Assembly (NCBI GenBank): GCA_000151295.1
Contig: GG745352.1
Span: 329,331-393,330, forward strand
From: Allomyces macrogynus ATCC 38327
Lineage: Eukaryota > Blastocladiomycota > Blastocladiomycetes > Blastocladiales > Blastocladiaceae
Direction of reading: 5' to 3'
DNA length: 64,000 nt
Part shown: piece after piece, positions 33,758-43,667 of the stretch
How positions within the stretch are numbered: the first letter of the stretch is position 1
Layout: each line of letters begins with the position of its first letter
Made by a program: the position numbers and the translations under genes
The notes under the pieces: generated by a model
Told to the model about the DNA's origin: nothing
Seen by the model: only the letters and a program-made list of their open reading frames with translations
Databases searched by the model: none

Positions 33758-34954
33758 ATGGACGAACTCGGTATTGGCCTTGGTCCAATGCCATGTCCAC
33801 CTATCGCGTGATCACCGGCTGACGGCCAGTTTCTCTTACAACTACCAGATCAACTGCTCAACGAACTCGGCGCGATCAGCGCTGGCGCTCCCGCTTCCCC
33901 CACTGCGACATCCGCACCCACGCCGTCTATGCCGGCACCTGTGGTCGCGCCCGTGCTCCCGCCAGCACCCATCTTCACGGAAGCGCTTCCACCAGCGCCC
34001 GTCTTTTCGAAACAACCGAGCAACATCTCGCCGCCCGCAACCGCGCCGCGCGTCGACGTACTGATCGTGTCGCCATTGGCCGACAAGCGCCCGCCCGCTC
34101 CCGCGCCCGCGCCGAGGCCCGCGCACGCCAACGATGCCGACATTCTGCCCGCGAGTTCGCGCACGTGCGCGTCGTGCCACGAGCCGATCCACGGCGCCTA
34201 CGTGGTCGCGCTCGACCAGACGTGGCACCCGGCACATTTGCGGTGTTCAGTCTGCGAAAAAGTCTTGGGCACCGGCACGTTCTTTGAGCACGAGGGCGCG
34301 CTGCTCTGCCAGCAGCACCACCTGGAACTTGCGGCGCCTCGGTGCGCCTACTGTTCCAACGCGATCGAGGAACGGTGTGTCTCGGCGCTCGGCAAGACGT
34401 GGCACCCGGAACACTTTTTCTGCTGCCATTGCGGGAAAGTGTTTGCGGCGACCGACGGGTTTCTCGAGCACCAAGGACAGGCGTATTGCGAAGAGGACTA
34501 TCTCGCGCTGTTTGCGCCGAAATGTGCCGGGTGTGTGCGGCCCGTGCTCGCCGATACGGTGAATGCGCTCGACAAGGTTTGGCACCCGGCGTGCTTTGCG
34601 TGCGCCGAGTGCAAGGCGCCGTTTGCGAACGGCACGTTCTTCCCGTACGAGGGCATGCCCTACTGCGAGGTGCACTACCACGCAAAGAAGGGGTCGCTGT
34701 GCCCGGCGTGTACCAAGCCGATTGTCGGCAAGTGCATCAACGCCATGGATAAGCGCTGGCACCCGGCGTGCTTTGTGTGCAGTTTCTGCAAGGTGACGCT
34801 CAACAAGGTACATGGGTCGTCTTCGTGTCTCCATCTACTAACGTAGAGAAGAGACTGACTTCCACTGTTGTTTCGCGACCTAATCTAGACGCCGTTCAAG
34901 GGCCACGAGAACAAGCCATTCTGCAATCCGTGCCACACGCGGCTGTATGGGTGA
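33758..34954 (+). CDS. Paxillin-like protein with an LD motif and four LIM domains
   Basis: Three exons, 33758-33770, 33849-34807, 34889-34954, in phase, encode 345 aa. The first coding exon is only 13 bases. Splicing joins MDEL to DQLLNEL and creates a textbook paxillin LD motif (LDQLLNEL) at the very N-terminus, which supports both the start and the micro-exon. A Pro/Ala-rich linker (about 20-110) leads to four tandem LIM domains (about 117-345), each with C-x2-C...W-H-x2-H/C...C-x2-C spacing: CASCHEPIHG, CAYCSNAIEE, CAGCVRPVLA and CPACTKPIVG. The last is completed by exon 3 (PFCNPCHTRLYG). LIM domains place such proteins at actin-linked membrane sites. In fungi, yeast Pxl1 acts in polarity and cytokinesis. 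Confidence 0.93.
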
Positions 34955-35629
34955 GGGGGCAAGGAGATGGACTGCAGTATGGAGACGAGGATCAGGTGGG
35001 ACTGTTGGAGACGAGCGGCGTATTTCATTTCGGGAGAGACACTGAAGAAGAATGATTGGCGGCGATCTTGGCTCGTGCTTGGCCGGTGCTTGGCACCGTG
35101 GCGTATTGAATGCACACTGTTACTGTGAACCGCGACGCGGTCACGTTGAGTACACTTCCCTTCCGTTGCGCCGGAGCCTCAGCCGCCGTGCTGGCGCCTC
35201 GGCGGTGCCGATGCTCGGCAGGAAACTAACTTGGTGCAGTCTGCGCGGCAACGGTGTGGCAGGTACGCCACGGGGGGCAGTGGAGCGGACACGGCGTCGG
35301 TGCGCTGGCTGGCCGGGGGCTCCAGTCGCGTTGGCAGCCACAACGCAGCGAGCTGTGATCACCACCAACCAGCACTGCTCGACAGGTTCCCTTTCCCACC
35401 ACCTCCATAACCAACCAGCGAACGTCCCGCTCAACTTGCCCCCTCGCACCCTCTCACGGACGGGCCCCTCTTTCTTTTCTCAGAGCCGGACGCCTGCATT
35501 CTCCGTCTATTTCATTCATTCTCCCCCGCCCAACCGAGACTGCCATCGCCACCACCAACGATTTCGTACCCCTCCTTGATCAACCATCCACCCGGTCATT
35601 CACCTGCACCAACACCTGCCACCATCATC
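34955..35629. other. Intergenic region upstream of the two-TM protein
   Basis: This contains the 3' region of the paxillin-like gene and the promoter/leader of the next gene on the same strand. Open frames here have no recognisable similarity. Confidence 0.5.
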
Positions 35630-36997
35630 ATGTTCATGCCACTCTTCCGCGCGGCGACCCGCGTCCTCAATGCAGCTGCGCCGCGGGCGCCATCACGCGC
35701 TGCCACCTCGCGCGCTGCCAGCACGCGCCCAACGCGCCCATCTCGGCCGCGCCCTGCCGCAGCCAACTCGCGAGCGGCTACGCCTTCAGTACCCTCCGTC
35801 CCGAGCCCCGCAATCCTCACTCCACGATCGCGGTCGGCATCTCCGACGCCGGCACCGCCCGACGACACTCCGCGCACCGTCGAGCGGCCAGCCGTTCTCG
35901 TGGAATTCGACGCGAGCACGATGCGGTACCGCGTACCGACGTCATGGCCGACGGCATTCGCGGAACGGGTACTTTGCCATCTCGCCGCCGCGCTTTGTTT
36001 CTCCCGCTCCGACTCAACTTTCTGCGTGATCCATAGCTCCCGCTCGCCGACGTGACGGCGCGGCTCGAGCGGCTGTCGGTTGTCGCGGCACGGCTCACGC
36101 CGTCGCCGTTCGTGCACATTGTTCCGTTGCTCGCACCGTGGCTCGTGATCACGCCTGTCTTGATCATGATGCGGTCGGGCGTCGACGGGCCGTGGTCGGC
36201 AATTATTGTCCTGGCGACCGTCTTGTTTTTCGCGTCGATGATTCTCGGGCCGATGCATTCGCACCAGCTGCTCAACAAGGTACCGTTTTGTCGGAGCAAC
36301 GGACGTGAATATGGGAGGAATCCGTGCTCACTGTGAACGCAATCGATTCATAGCGGCACGACCAAATCAAGGCCATGCTGCACCAGTACACGGCTGACGA
36401 CGCAATTCACGGCGCACGCATGCTCGCCTGGCGGTTCCAGGCACCGCCGGAACTGCCCGCGTCGTGGGCCGAGTACGATCTCGACCTGACCGAGGAAATG
36501 GTGCGCATTCACTTCCACCACGATTCAATCGTCAACATCGCACCCTTTCTAACCCTCTCCACCTTCTCCACCCATTCCAGTCCCTCGAAATTGTTCTCCT
36601 CGCGCCCTCCGACGTCATCGACGACAACTACAACGTCGTCTCGCTCGAGACGCTGCTGCCGCACGTGATTGACGACCTCGACGCGATCGTTGCGCTCGAC
36701 CCGCCGCCGACATACACGGCTTGCGATCCAGAGAAACCGCCAGAGTACGCGGCGGCCGTGCGCGCGCTCGATGCCGAGTACGAGCTACATCTCGACGTCC
36801 CGCCGGCGGCCATGGCTGAAGGCGAGCGCTCTCGCGGAGGGACGGCACGGTCCGACACTGCGTTGCTCGCGCATGTGGTCGTCACAGTGGATCCGGAGCC
36901 CGGGAATGGCGGCGGTGACGGGCAGGATCTCGGGGTTAGAGGAGGAGGAGCGGCGGAGGGGTCTGTTGCAACGGTGGAGGGAGCAGGAGCCAAGTGA
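35630..36997 (+). CDS. Unknown two-TM protein with two PPxY motifs
   Basis: Four exons, 35630-35968, 36037-36279, 36354-36500, 36581-36997, phase 0 throughout, encode 381 aa. The start is the ATG of MFMPLFRAATRV; its Arg/Ala-rich, acid-free first 45 residues could be a mitochondrial-type presequence or simply disordered. Two hydrophobic segments follow in exon 2 (about 130-155, VHIVPLLAPWLVITPVLIMM; 163-183, AIIVLATVLFFASMILGPM). The C-terminal half is soluble and acidic. It contains PPTY and PPEY within 15 residues (about 280-295), the kind of motif bound by WW domains of Rsp5/Nedd4 ligases. No family was recognised. A role as ligase adaptor or substrate is inference from the motifs only. 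Confidence 0.7.
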
Positions 36998-37144
36998 GAG
37001 CGCATGGCTGCTGGACAGCTGCGTTCGCGCGTCGTGTCGTGTTGATTCGGGTTTGGTTGTGTGTATTTCCGTGCACGCCGGTGGTGTGAAGGAGGGAGCT
37101 CGGCAAAATCGTTTCTCTTGACCTCGTTTCATGCCTCGCCAGTT
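36998..37144. other. 3' flank of the two-TM gene
   Basis: Short non-coding stretch leading into the pentamer satellite. No feature was recognised. Confidence 0.4.
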
Positions 37145-37261
37145 CGTTGTCGCATCGCACCGCATCGCATCGCATCGCACCGCATCGCATCGCATCGCAT
37201 CGCACCGCATCGCATCGCATCGCATCGCACCGCATCGCATCGCATCGCATCGCATCGCATT
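37145..37261. repeat. CATCG pentamer satellite
   Basis: About 23 nearly perfect copies of the 5-bp unit CATCG run without interruption; every third to fifth copy reads CACCG. The higher-order pattern (CATCG, CATCG, CACCG) repeats, suggesting growth by slippage of a 15- to 20-bp unit. Confidence 0.97.
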
Positions 37262-37429
37262 CTCGTCATCATCATTCCTTCATGTTTCTTATCTTGATTC
37301 CACGGCAGCTGGCTTGCTTTTTTGCACTTTTTCGATCAAATACCGATATCTTTTTCTGGGCGGGCACCGAGCACTGTGCACCTCTCGGAATGCTGTGAAG
37401 AGCTGTCCGAAAGCAACAGCAAGAGCACT

Positions 37430-38262
37430 TCAGTCCGCGCTGTCGCTGCCAGCGAAACAAAACTGATCTCGGAGCCGTTGCATCAGACCAACTAACGTGA
37501 ATTCAGCCAATGGGGTGTCAAATATCTGCAGCTGCAGACGACGCGCCAACGACTTCAGGCATCCGCTCCAACAACGCCATAGAAAAAGCTTCATCGAGTG
37601 AGTCTTGCTCACGTCAAGATCGCAAAGCGCGAGAGGTATGAACAGGATCCACTTGTCCATATCCTCATCACTGAGCAATGAAATGCCTCCAAGGCGAAGA
37701 ACCCACAGGTCTTCAGGCAGCTCAACTGGCCCCGATGTGAGATCATTGTTCTGCAAGTCCACCTCGGATTTCCACCTATGTCCGAGCCGGGGGGGGGGGG
37801 GGGGGATAGGCAATAGGAGAGGTGCGGGCGGCGCATGCGATGTGCGTGTCAGAGCATGCTTGTCGCGGATATTGTTCACGTAAAAAAACTGGACGATGCA
37901 GTCCAAAGGCTACAGCTGGGAGCGTCTCAAGTCGTTGCAATGCCGCACGCATGGTGATGGTGCTGCTGATGATGTTGGCGCTTGTGCAGGTAGACTCAAG
38001 TTGAGGGGATGAATCGTCGAGGTGTTGGGAAAGAGCCGACAGGAAGACGGAGGACTGGAGTGGCATACATCGGTTGATTGAAAAGTTGGTCCCACTCACG
38101 TTTGCTGTGAAGACGTTCATCAACCCTGCCTGACTCGGTTGCTCTAGAAAGATGACTTCGACGAACACGGTCAACAAATCGACATACTCTAGGCGGCACG
38201 ACCAACGCAGAGACTCGTGAAATATTTCGCCAGTCAAAAATGCCGTGCTCCTCAGTCCTCAA
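37430..38262 (-). pseudogene. Decayed F-box/LRR-like family member
   Basis: Minus-strand fragments in more than one frame resemble the C-terminal half of the relic at 43668-46640. VDLQNNDLTSGPVELPEDL matches DL-HNNLESGPCQLTEGL there, CDLDVSKTHSMKLFLW matches RKLDVRNTMIDHKFAL, and DTPLAEFTLVGLMQRLRDQF matches KMPLAEYTRRSVERKLMAKF. Earlier pieces (EVIFLEQPSQAGLM, FLSALSQHLDDSSPQL) may be upstream leucine-rich repeats. A 17-base G run at 37789-37805 and frame changes interrupt it. No F-box start is seen. It is most likely a pseudogene, though introns could explain some breaks. Confidence 0.55.
37789..37805. repeat. Homopolymer run of 17 G
   Basis: Uninterrupted G17 inside the decayed F-box/LRR-like copy. 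It could form G-quadruplex structure and is prone to length error. Confidence 0.95.
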
Positions 38263-40780
38263 GTCTCACCAGCGTCACCTCCCCCCCCCCCCCCCACCCT
38301 ACGCGTACCGCCCTTGCCCACGCGCCGACCGCCAACAGTCTCTCCCTCACCCCGGCCGCCCTCCTCCTCCTCCTTTCCATCTCCTCCACCCCGGCCACTC
38401 CAAACGAACACGTCACCGGCGCGCGTCCGACCCGATCCACGGCTCGCACCTCGACAACCGCGACATAGTGCTGATACGGCACATCCCACTCCATGTCGGA
38501 CAGGACACCCATCGTGCGCAGGACCACAGGCGGGACAATCCACCGCCGCGTACACGTTCGCGGTCCCAAAATTCGAGCAACGCGCGCCCCCCCGAGGTCT
38601 TCGACAGCACGGTCCTCGGGATCGGGCGCAGCGCGCAGGGTGCTGGGCCCGCGCACGCCCCAGTCTGTCGCGTTCGTGGCCGTGGACACCCCGCACGGTG
38701 CGGCGCGTAACGGATCGTACGCGATCGGCCACGCGCGCGTCATGACCATGGTCTCGCCGTCGGCGGTGGTCGCGTGCGGGATCGCGCGTGGTACGCCGCA
38801 CATGAAGGACGATGGGAGCGTGACGGCGCGCTTGGTGGCGACGGCGTACGCGGTGGTTGGCGGGAGCGGGCCCACGGGGTTGGTGCATGCCGACGGGTTG
38901 CAGAAAGTCGGGTTGGTGGTCGGGTCCAGGGTCGCGGAATATGGTGGTGGCGGGATGCAGAGCGCAACGAGGTGCGCCGAAGTGATCGTGGAGGCGACGG
39001 TGGTCGGTGGGGTCGGGTCCATGAGCAGCGCGAGCGGCACAAGTAAAGTCGCAGCAAGAGCGAGAGTCGCGAACGTGCGCGCCGTCTGGTTGACGCGCGT
39101 CACAGACAGTTTCGGCGGATCGGTCGTTCCAATACAGAGACGCGAAATGATTGCTTCAGCAGCGGCCCACGCACCAAGGACCATGAGCAGCGCGAGGAGC
39201 ACCGATCGGTCACCCGGATGCCAATTGGCAATGAGAATCGCGAGTAGCAGCAGGTCGGCAAACACGGCCTTGGTGAGCGGCGGCTCTCGTCGCGCGTCCG
39301 CTGCAGCCAGGGCTGAATGCCAAGATGGCTCCGTCTCGCGCGCATCAGCAATCGCCATCACAGCCGCAACAAGAAACGCAGTATTGACGGCTGTGGCCGC
39401 AAACGCGATGTAAAACAAGAAGAGCGCTGCGTCATACCGCGTGTCAACGCGCGACGTTGCGGCAAAGCATCCAATGTTGTAAGTAGCCAAGTAACCCATG
39501 GTCAAGAGCACCGCCGCGAGATGCGCGGCGAGGTGGCCGAAAAGAGAAACGACACGCGCATTGACGTCCGGTGGCGCCTTTGCCCACGCAAGCGCGAATT
39601 CCGACCATATGCCCAAATCAACCAGTGGAAGTCCAGATATTGGCGGTTTCTCCTGGTCCGAGACCACAGCGGCCTTGGCAGCCTCCACTTCGTCGAGCGG
39701 CACGTCCGAAAACGCCGAGTGTGCCACCTCGTCAACCAACTCATCCCGTGTTGGTGCACAGAGCGAGAGTGCCGACGCGCGCGCATTGGGCGACAAGTCC
39801 AGCGGGCTCGGTTCCGGCGACTGCGTGGTACGAATCGGGCTTAGGTCTTTTGCTGCGACAAACGAGGTGAGCGCCGTAATATCGGCGGTCGGTGCACGCG
39901 GTCGCGCAGCGGTGCCGGCAAATAGGAAATCGAGGTCCGGGTCGTCAGGTCGGCGACGCACACTGTTGGGCAACGTTGGTTCATGGCTGTTCAGGAGCGT
40001 TGGCGAGACAAGGTCGGCGGGGGTCGGCAGTGGCACGTCGTCGGTCGTTTGCCTCAGCACGTCGCCGTCGAGGCTCGACGTCACGTCCGTGGACGATCGC
40101 GGCAATGCGGTCGCAGGCGGTCGTGCGGCCCTGGCAAGTGGAGAGCGTGTAGGGGAGGCCTGCAACGGCCGTGGTCGTGCAGCAGCGAGCGGTGATGATC
40201 GCCATGGCGAGTAGGGCGATTCGGCAGTCGGACTGCGCAGGCGCGTCGGCGAAACGAGCGAGATTGGTTCTGGCTCGTCCTCTTCAGTGATGCGGCCACG
40301 GTCGATGCCGTCTGGTATTTCCACGCGCGCGATTGCGATCAGCAAGAAATCCGCTGATCAGCGCACGAAGGTCGGCTCAAACGGACCCAAACTCGTCAAG
40401 TAATCGGCTCCGCCGGGCAGCGTCAAGGTCAAGCGCGACTCTAGCACGCTCTCAAAAGATTCTCGGCCGCAACTGGGCGTTGTCGGCGAGGAATTGTTGA
40501 AGCTATCGTTGGCAACGACTCGTGGTTGCGAGGTCGTGCGCACAGTGAGCCCACTTGCGGCAGCGGGACTTCTTGTTGGCGAGATAATCCCACCCTGCTG
40601 GCGGTTCGCGAGCGCAACAGCACGACGGGCGACAATGATCGACGTGGTCGAGGCTGCAGGGGTTGTGGAGGTTGAGCGATACGGTAATGGCGGCGTGCCC
40701 GTGCCGTTGCGTGCAGGTGATGCTGTTGGGGCGCGGGGAGCGCGGGGCGATGCGCCAGCATCAGGGGGTGTCGCGCTCAT
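38252..40780 (-). CDS. Unknown multi-TM membrane protein with a long disordered N-terminus
   Basis: The gene starts at ATG 40780 (MSATPPDAG) and stops at 38252. A stop at about 40359 in the same frame separates two open stretches, so an intron removing it is expected; the exact sites were not fixed (one phase-consistent option has a weak GTCCGT donor near 40391 and acceptor near 40313). The first 350 or so residues are Ser/Pro/Thr-rich. Then come four to five hydrophobic segments: LAAHLAAVLLTMGYLATY, ALFLFYIAFAATAVNTAFLV, AVFADLLLLAILIAN, VLLALLMVLGAWAAAEAII and ATLALAATLLVPLALLM. A C-terminal soluble domain with several Cys follows. No family was recognised. The position suggests a surface or organelle membrane protein, without functional assignment. 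Confidence 0.6.
38281..38295. repeat. Homopolymer run of 15 C within a coding end
   Basis: C15 on the plus strand is read as five glycine codons (GWGGGGEV) near the C-terminus of the minus-strand membrane protein. Length change of this tract would alter the last dozen residues. Confidence 0.95.
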
Positions 40781-41055
40781 GGCGGCGCGGTGCTCGCGGG
40801 TCTTTCTTGTTGTTGATCGTGCTTGAGCTCGTGCTCGTCGCGGCCACGATGCCTGTGCTCGCCATCATCGCGGTGGCCATGGCTTTTCGTTTCTGGTGCG
40901 TGGTGAACAATTTCCAACAACTCCAACAAGGCGCGCCGTTTCCACGTCACGGAGACATGACCGCGTCGCTCTCACCATTTCGCTGATTTCTGGGCCGTCG
41001 CGCCGTCGACGTCGTCGTGATCGATCCGCTCGCCACCACGTCGCCCAGCACCGCC
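40781..41055. promoter_or_regulatory. Short divergent intergenic region
   Basis: The 275 bases between the starts of the multi-TM gene (-) and the LRR gene (+) are a candidate shared promoter. Confidence 0.4.
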
Positions 41056-43449
41056 ATGGCGAACAGAGACTCGCCGCAAAACACTGCGCCAGACCCAGGC
41101 TCCACGCCGACCCCAGTTGCACCCACTGCCCACACTGCCGCTGCTACTGGAGCGACAGATTCGCCACCAGCAACAACCTCGACAGCATCCGCGTCTCGCC
41201 CGACAGGGCACCCGCCATCCATCTCCACGAACCCGGCGCGACTTCGCACCCCCTCCACTGCAAGCAGCCTAAATGACACGGCCACGTCATGGCCAACGAC
41301 GCCAACCGCGCGCACCGTGTCGCCGCGCACCTCCAACCCGCAACGCGCGCAGTCATCTGCACCCAATTCCGATGCTGCCGCCCTGCACGCACCATCGTTG
41401 TTGCCCACCGTTGGACGGCACCGATCCGCGACCGTGCTCGGCCCGAGCAGCGATACCGGCAGCGGCACCAGCAGCACGTCGGGAACCATGACGCGCACGA
41501 CCACGTCCGCTTCGCGCGCGTGCATCAGCGCAATCCCGGGTGGTCGCGCCGCTGGCGAGAGCATGCAGCGCGCGCGCACGGCCACGACCGCATCGGCCAA
41601 TGGATCGATGCATGACGAGACACCGCCGCCGCCATTGCAGTCTACGGTGTCAACGGCCTCGCGCGTCTTCGAGTCGCTGCTCCAGTCGCGCAAGCACATT
41701 GCGTCCTCACGCACAGGGCTCAGTACCGTCGCTGGCTCCGGCACCGACTCGGACTCGGAGTTTACGGGGACGCCCTCGCGTCCAGCCAAGTCGGCGCTGG
41801 TACTGTTCCGCTCCAGTTCGCAACTCTGAGTGTGCGGTTGCTCATGCAACTTGTCTCGTAGCCCGAGCAGACGTGCTCGTACCGGTACCGCAACCTGACC
41901 GTAAGACAGATCCAAGAGTGGATCACGCCCGACAACTTGACCGTGCTCAACTTGAGGTAACTGCGCTTTGGAGGTCCCATGCTTTACGCGGCCCCTCGAA
42001 CGCATTCTGACCTGCACTTTGCTGTTGTAGCAACAACCAGCTCCCGGTGATTCCCGACCCCATTTGCGGGATCCAGACGCTGCGCACGCTCTCGCTCAAG
42101 TCCGCTTCTCTGCAACCTCGGATGTGGATATGTGAACACCATGCTCACGTCTCTTTCTGTCTTGTAATAGCTGGAACAATCTCTGCGACTTGAACCCTAA
42201 ACTTGTGCAGTTGCAGGCCCTGCAAACGATTGCGCTCTCGGCCAACCGAATCACCGACGCGTCGCTCCTCGGCGTGGCCTGGAAGGACATGCCCAATCTC
42301 AAGCGGCTCATGCTCGTGCAAAACCAGCTCAAGGAGTTCCCGAAATGCTTGCTCGACACCAAGTGCGTTTCCCTTGTTATATAATCTAATCTCCTTGGTC
42401 CCCCGTCTGACGGCTTGGCTTAGTTTGGACACGCTCGCCCTCTCCAACAACGCCATCTCCCACCTGCCCGACGAGATCACGAACATGGTGCACCTGCAAT
42501 GGCTCGGGCTCAGCAACAACCAGCTGCGGTCCGTCGCGCCGCTGCGCAAGATGCACCCGCTGTCGGGGCTCACGCTCGCCAACAACCCGCTCGAGGACCA
42601 CGATGAATTAACGCGAGAATTGCAGTTTTTCACCAAAGTCATGCGTACGTTCTTGTACCATCTTGCTCTTTCGCCCACCTCGACTCACCCCGACCCTCCC
42701 GACTAGGCGTCACCAAAACCTTCAGCATCCCGTCGCCGCTCGACACCGTGGAACGCGCGCGCACCGCAACCAACCAGCTCGACGCCGAACTCATGCGCGA
42801 GATTGCGCGGCACGCGGCGACCGCGCCCCCCGGATCCCCGCTCGACGCGGGCGTCAACCCGTCCACGCTCGACCTGGTCCTCGCTGGACGTGGTGGGGCC
42901 GCACCCTCCCGGTCCGCATCCCGCACGACCTTCTCACTCGCGTCCAAGCCCAGCATCTTCCGCAAGAAATCCAAACGCGGCGGCGGGACCGGTACCGCAG
43001 GCGCGGGCGTGACCGTCAGCACGCGCAGGCCGAGTATTGCCGCGACGGCCGGGAGCATGTTTGCGGGAATGCGCCGCACGTCCAAAGGCGCCGGGGTCGC
43101 GGGGGCGGCTGCGGCGGCCGTGGCTGCGGGCCTGCCCTTGAGTGCGGGTGGTGGGTTGATGGTACCGAGTGGTGCGAGTAATAACTTGTCGGGCGGGTTG
43201 CCGTCGATCGCGTCGGGGGTTGCCGAGGAGGATGGTGGAGGCAGTGTGGTCGGGAGTGTAGTGGCGCCGTCGATCATTGAGAGTTGTGTGTCGGGCGGCA
43301 CGGCGGGATCGGCGGGGACGAGTGCCTCGTCGACGTCGAGGCTGGCCGAATCGTTGACGCCGACGATGATCACGGCGGCGACGATTGGTGCCATGGGCAG
43401 TGGCAGGTTTGCCGGCGATGCGTTGGGTGAGGTTGCAGAGCAGGACTGA
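41056..43449 (+). CDS. Leucine-rich repeat protein with disordered flanks, six exons
   Basis: Exons 41056-41799, 41862-41956, 42031-42099, 42171-42362, 42424-42644, 42707-43449; every phase matches and the total is a multiple of three (687 aa). The first 250 residues are Ser/Thr/Pro-rich. About six LRRs of the typical LxxLxLxxN form follow (about 275-425): LTVLNLSNNQLPVIP, LRTLSLNWNNLCDL, LQTIALSANRI, LKRLMLVQNQL, LDTLALSNNAISHLP and LQWLGLSNNQL. The spacer repeats of 22-24 residues resemble fungal adenylate cyclase or SHOC2-type repeats. The tail (about 440-687) is Gly/Ala/Ser-rich with a basic patch (RKKSKR). LRRs mediate protein binding; no catalytic domain is present. A signalling scaffold is possible but unproven. 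Confidence 0.85.
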
Positions 43450-43667
43450 GGAGGAGATTGCGGGAAAAGCACTTTAGGGTTTGATGAAGCGAGGGCTGGT
43501 ATTTATACTTAAACGACAAGCTATTTTCGCCAGGCCTACGTTGCTGCATCGTTGCGAGTACAGAAATGGAGGTGAGTCGACCTGTCGGAGCATCTTCAGC
43601 ATCTCAAGCATTCAGCATCTTTAGACCAGCGTTCCATGACAACTCCACTGACGTAAGTACCAGCACT

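Noticed and set aside
37145..37261. CRISPR-like array
   Set aside because: The units are 5 bp with no spacers. This is a simple satellite in eukaryotic DNA.
38259..39413. Plus-strand open frames opposite the multi-TM gene
   Set aside because: Composition follows from antisense reading of the TM-coding strand; no domain was seen.
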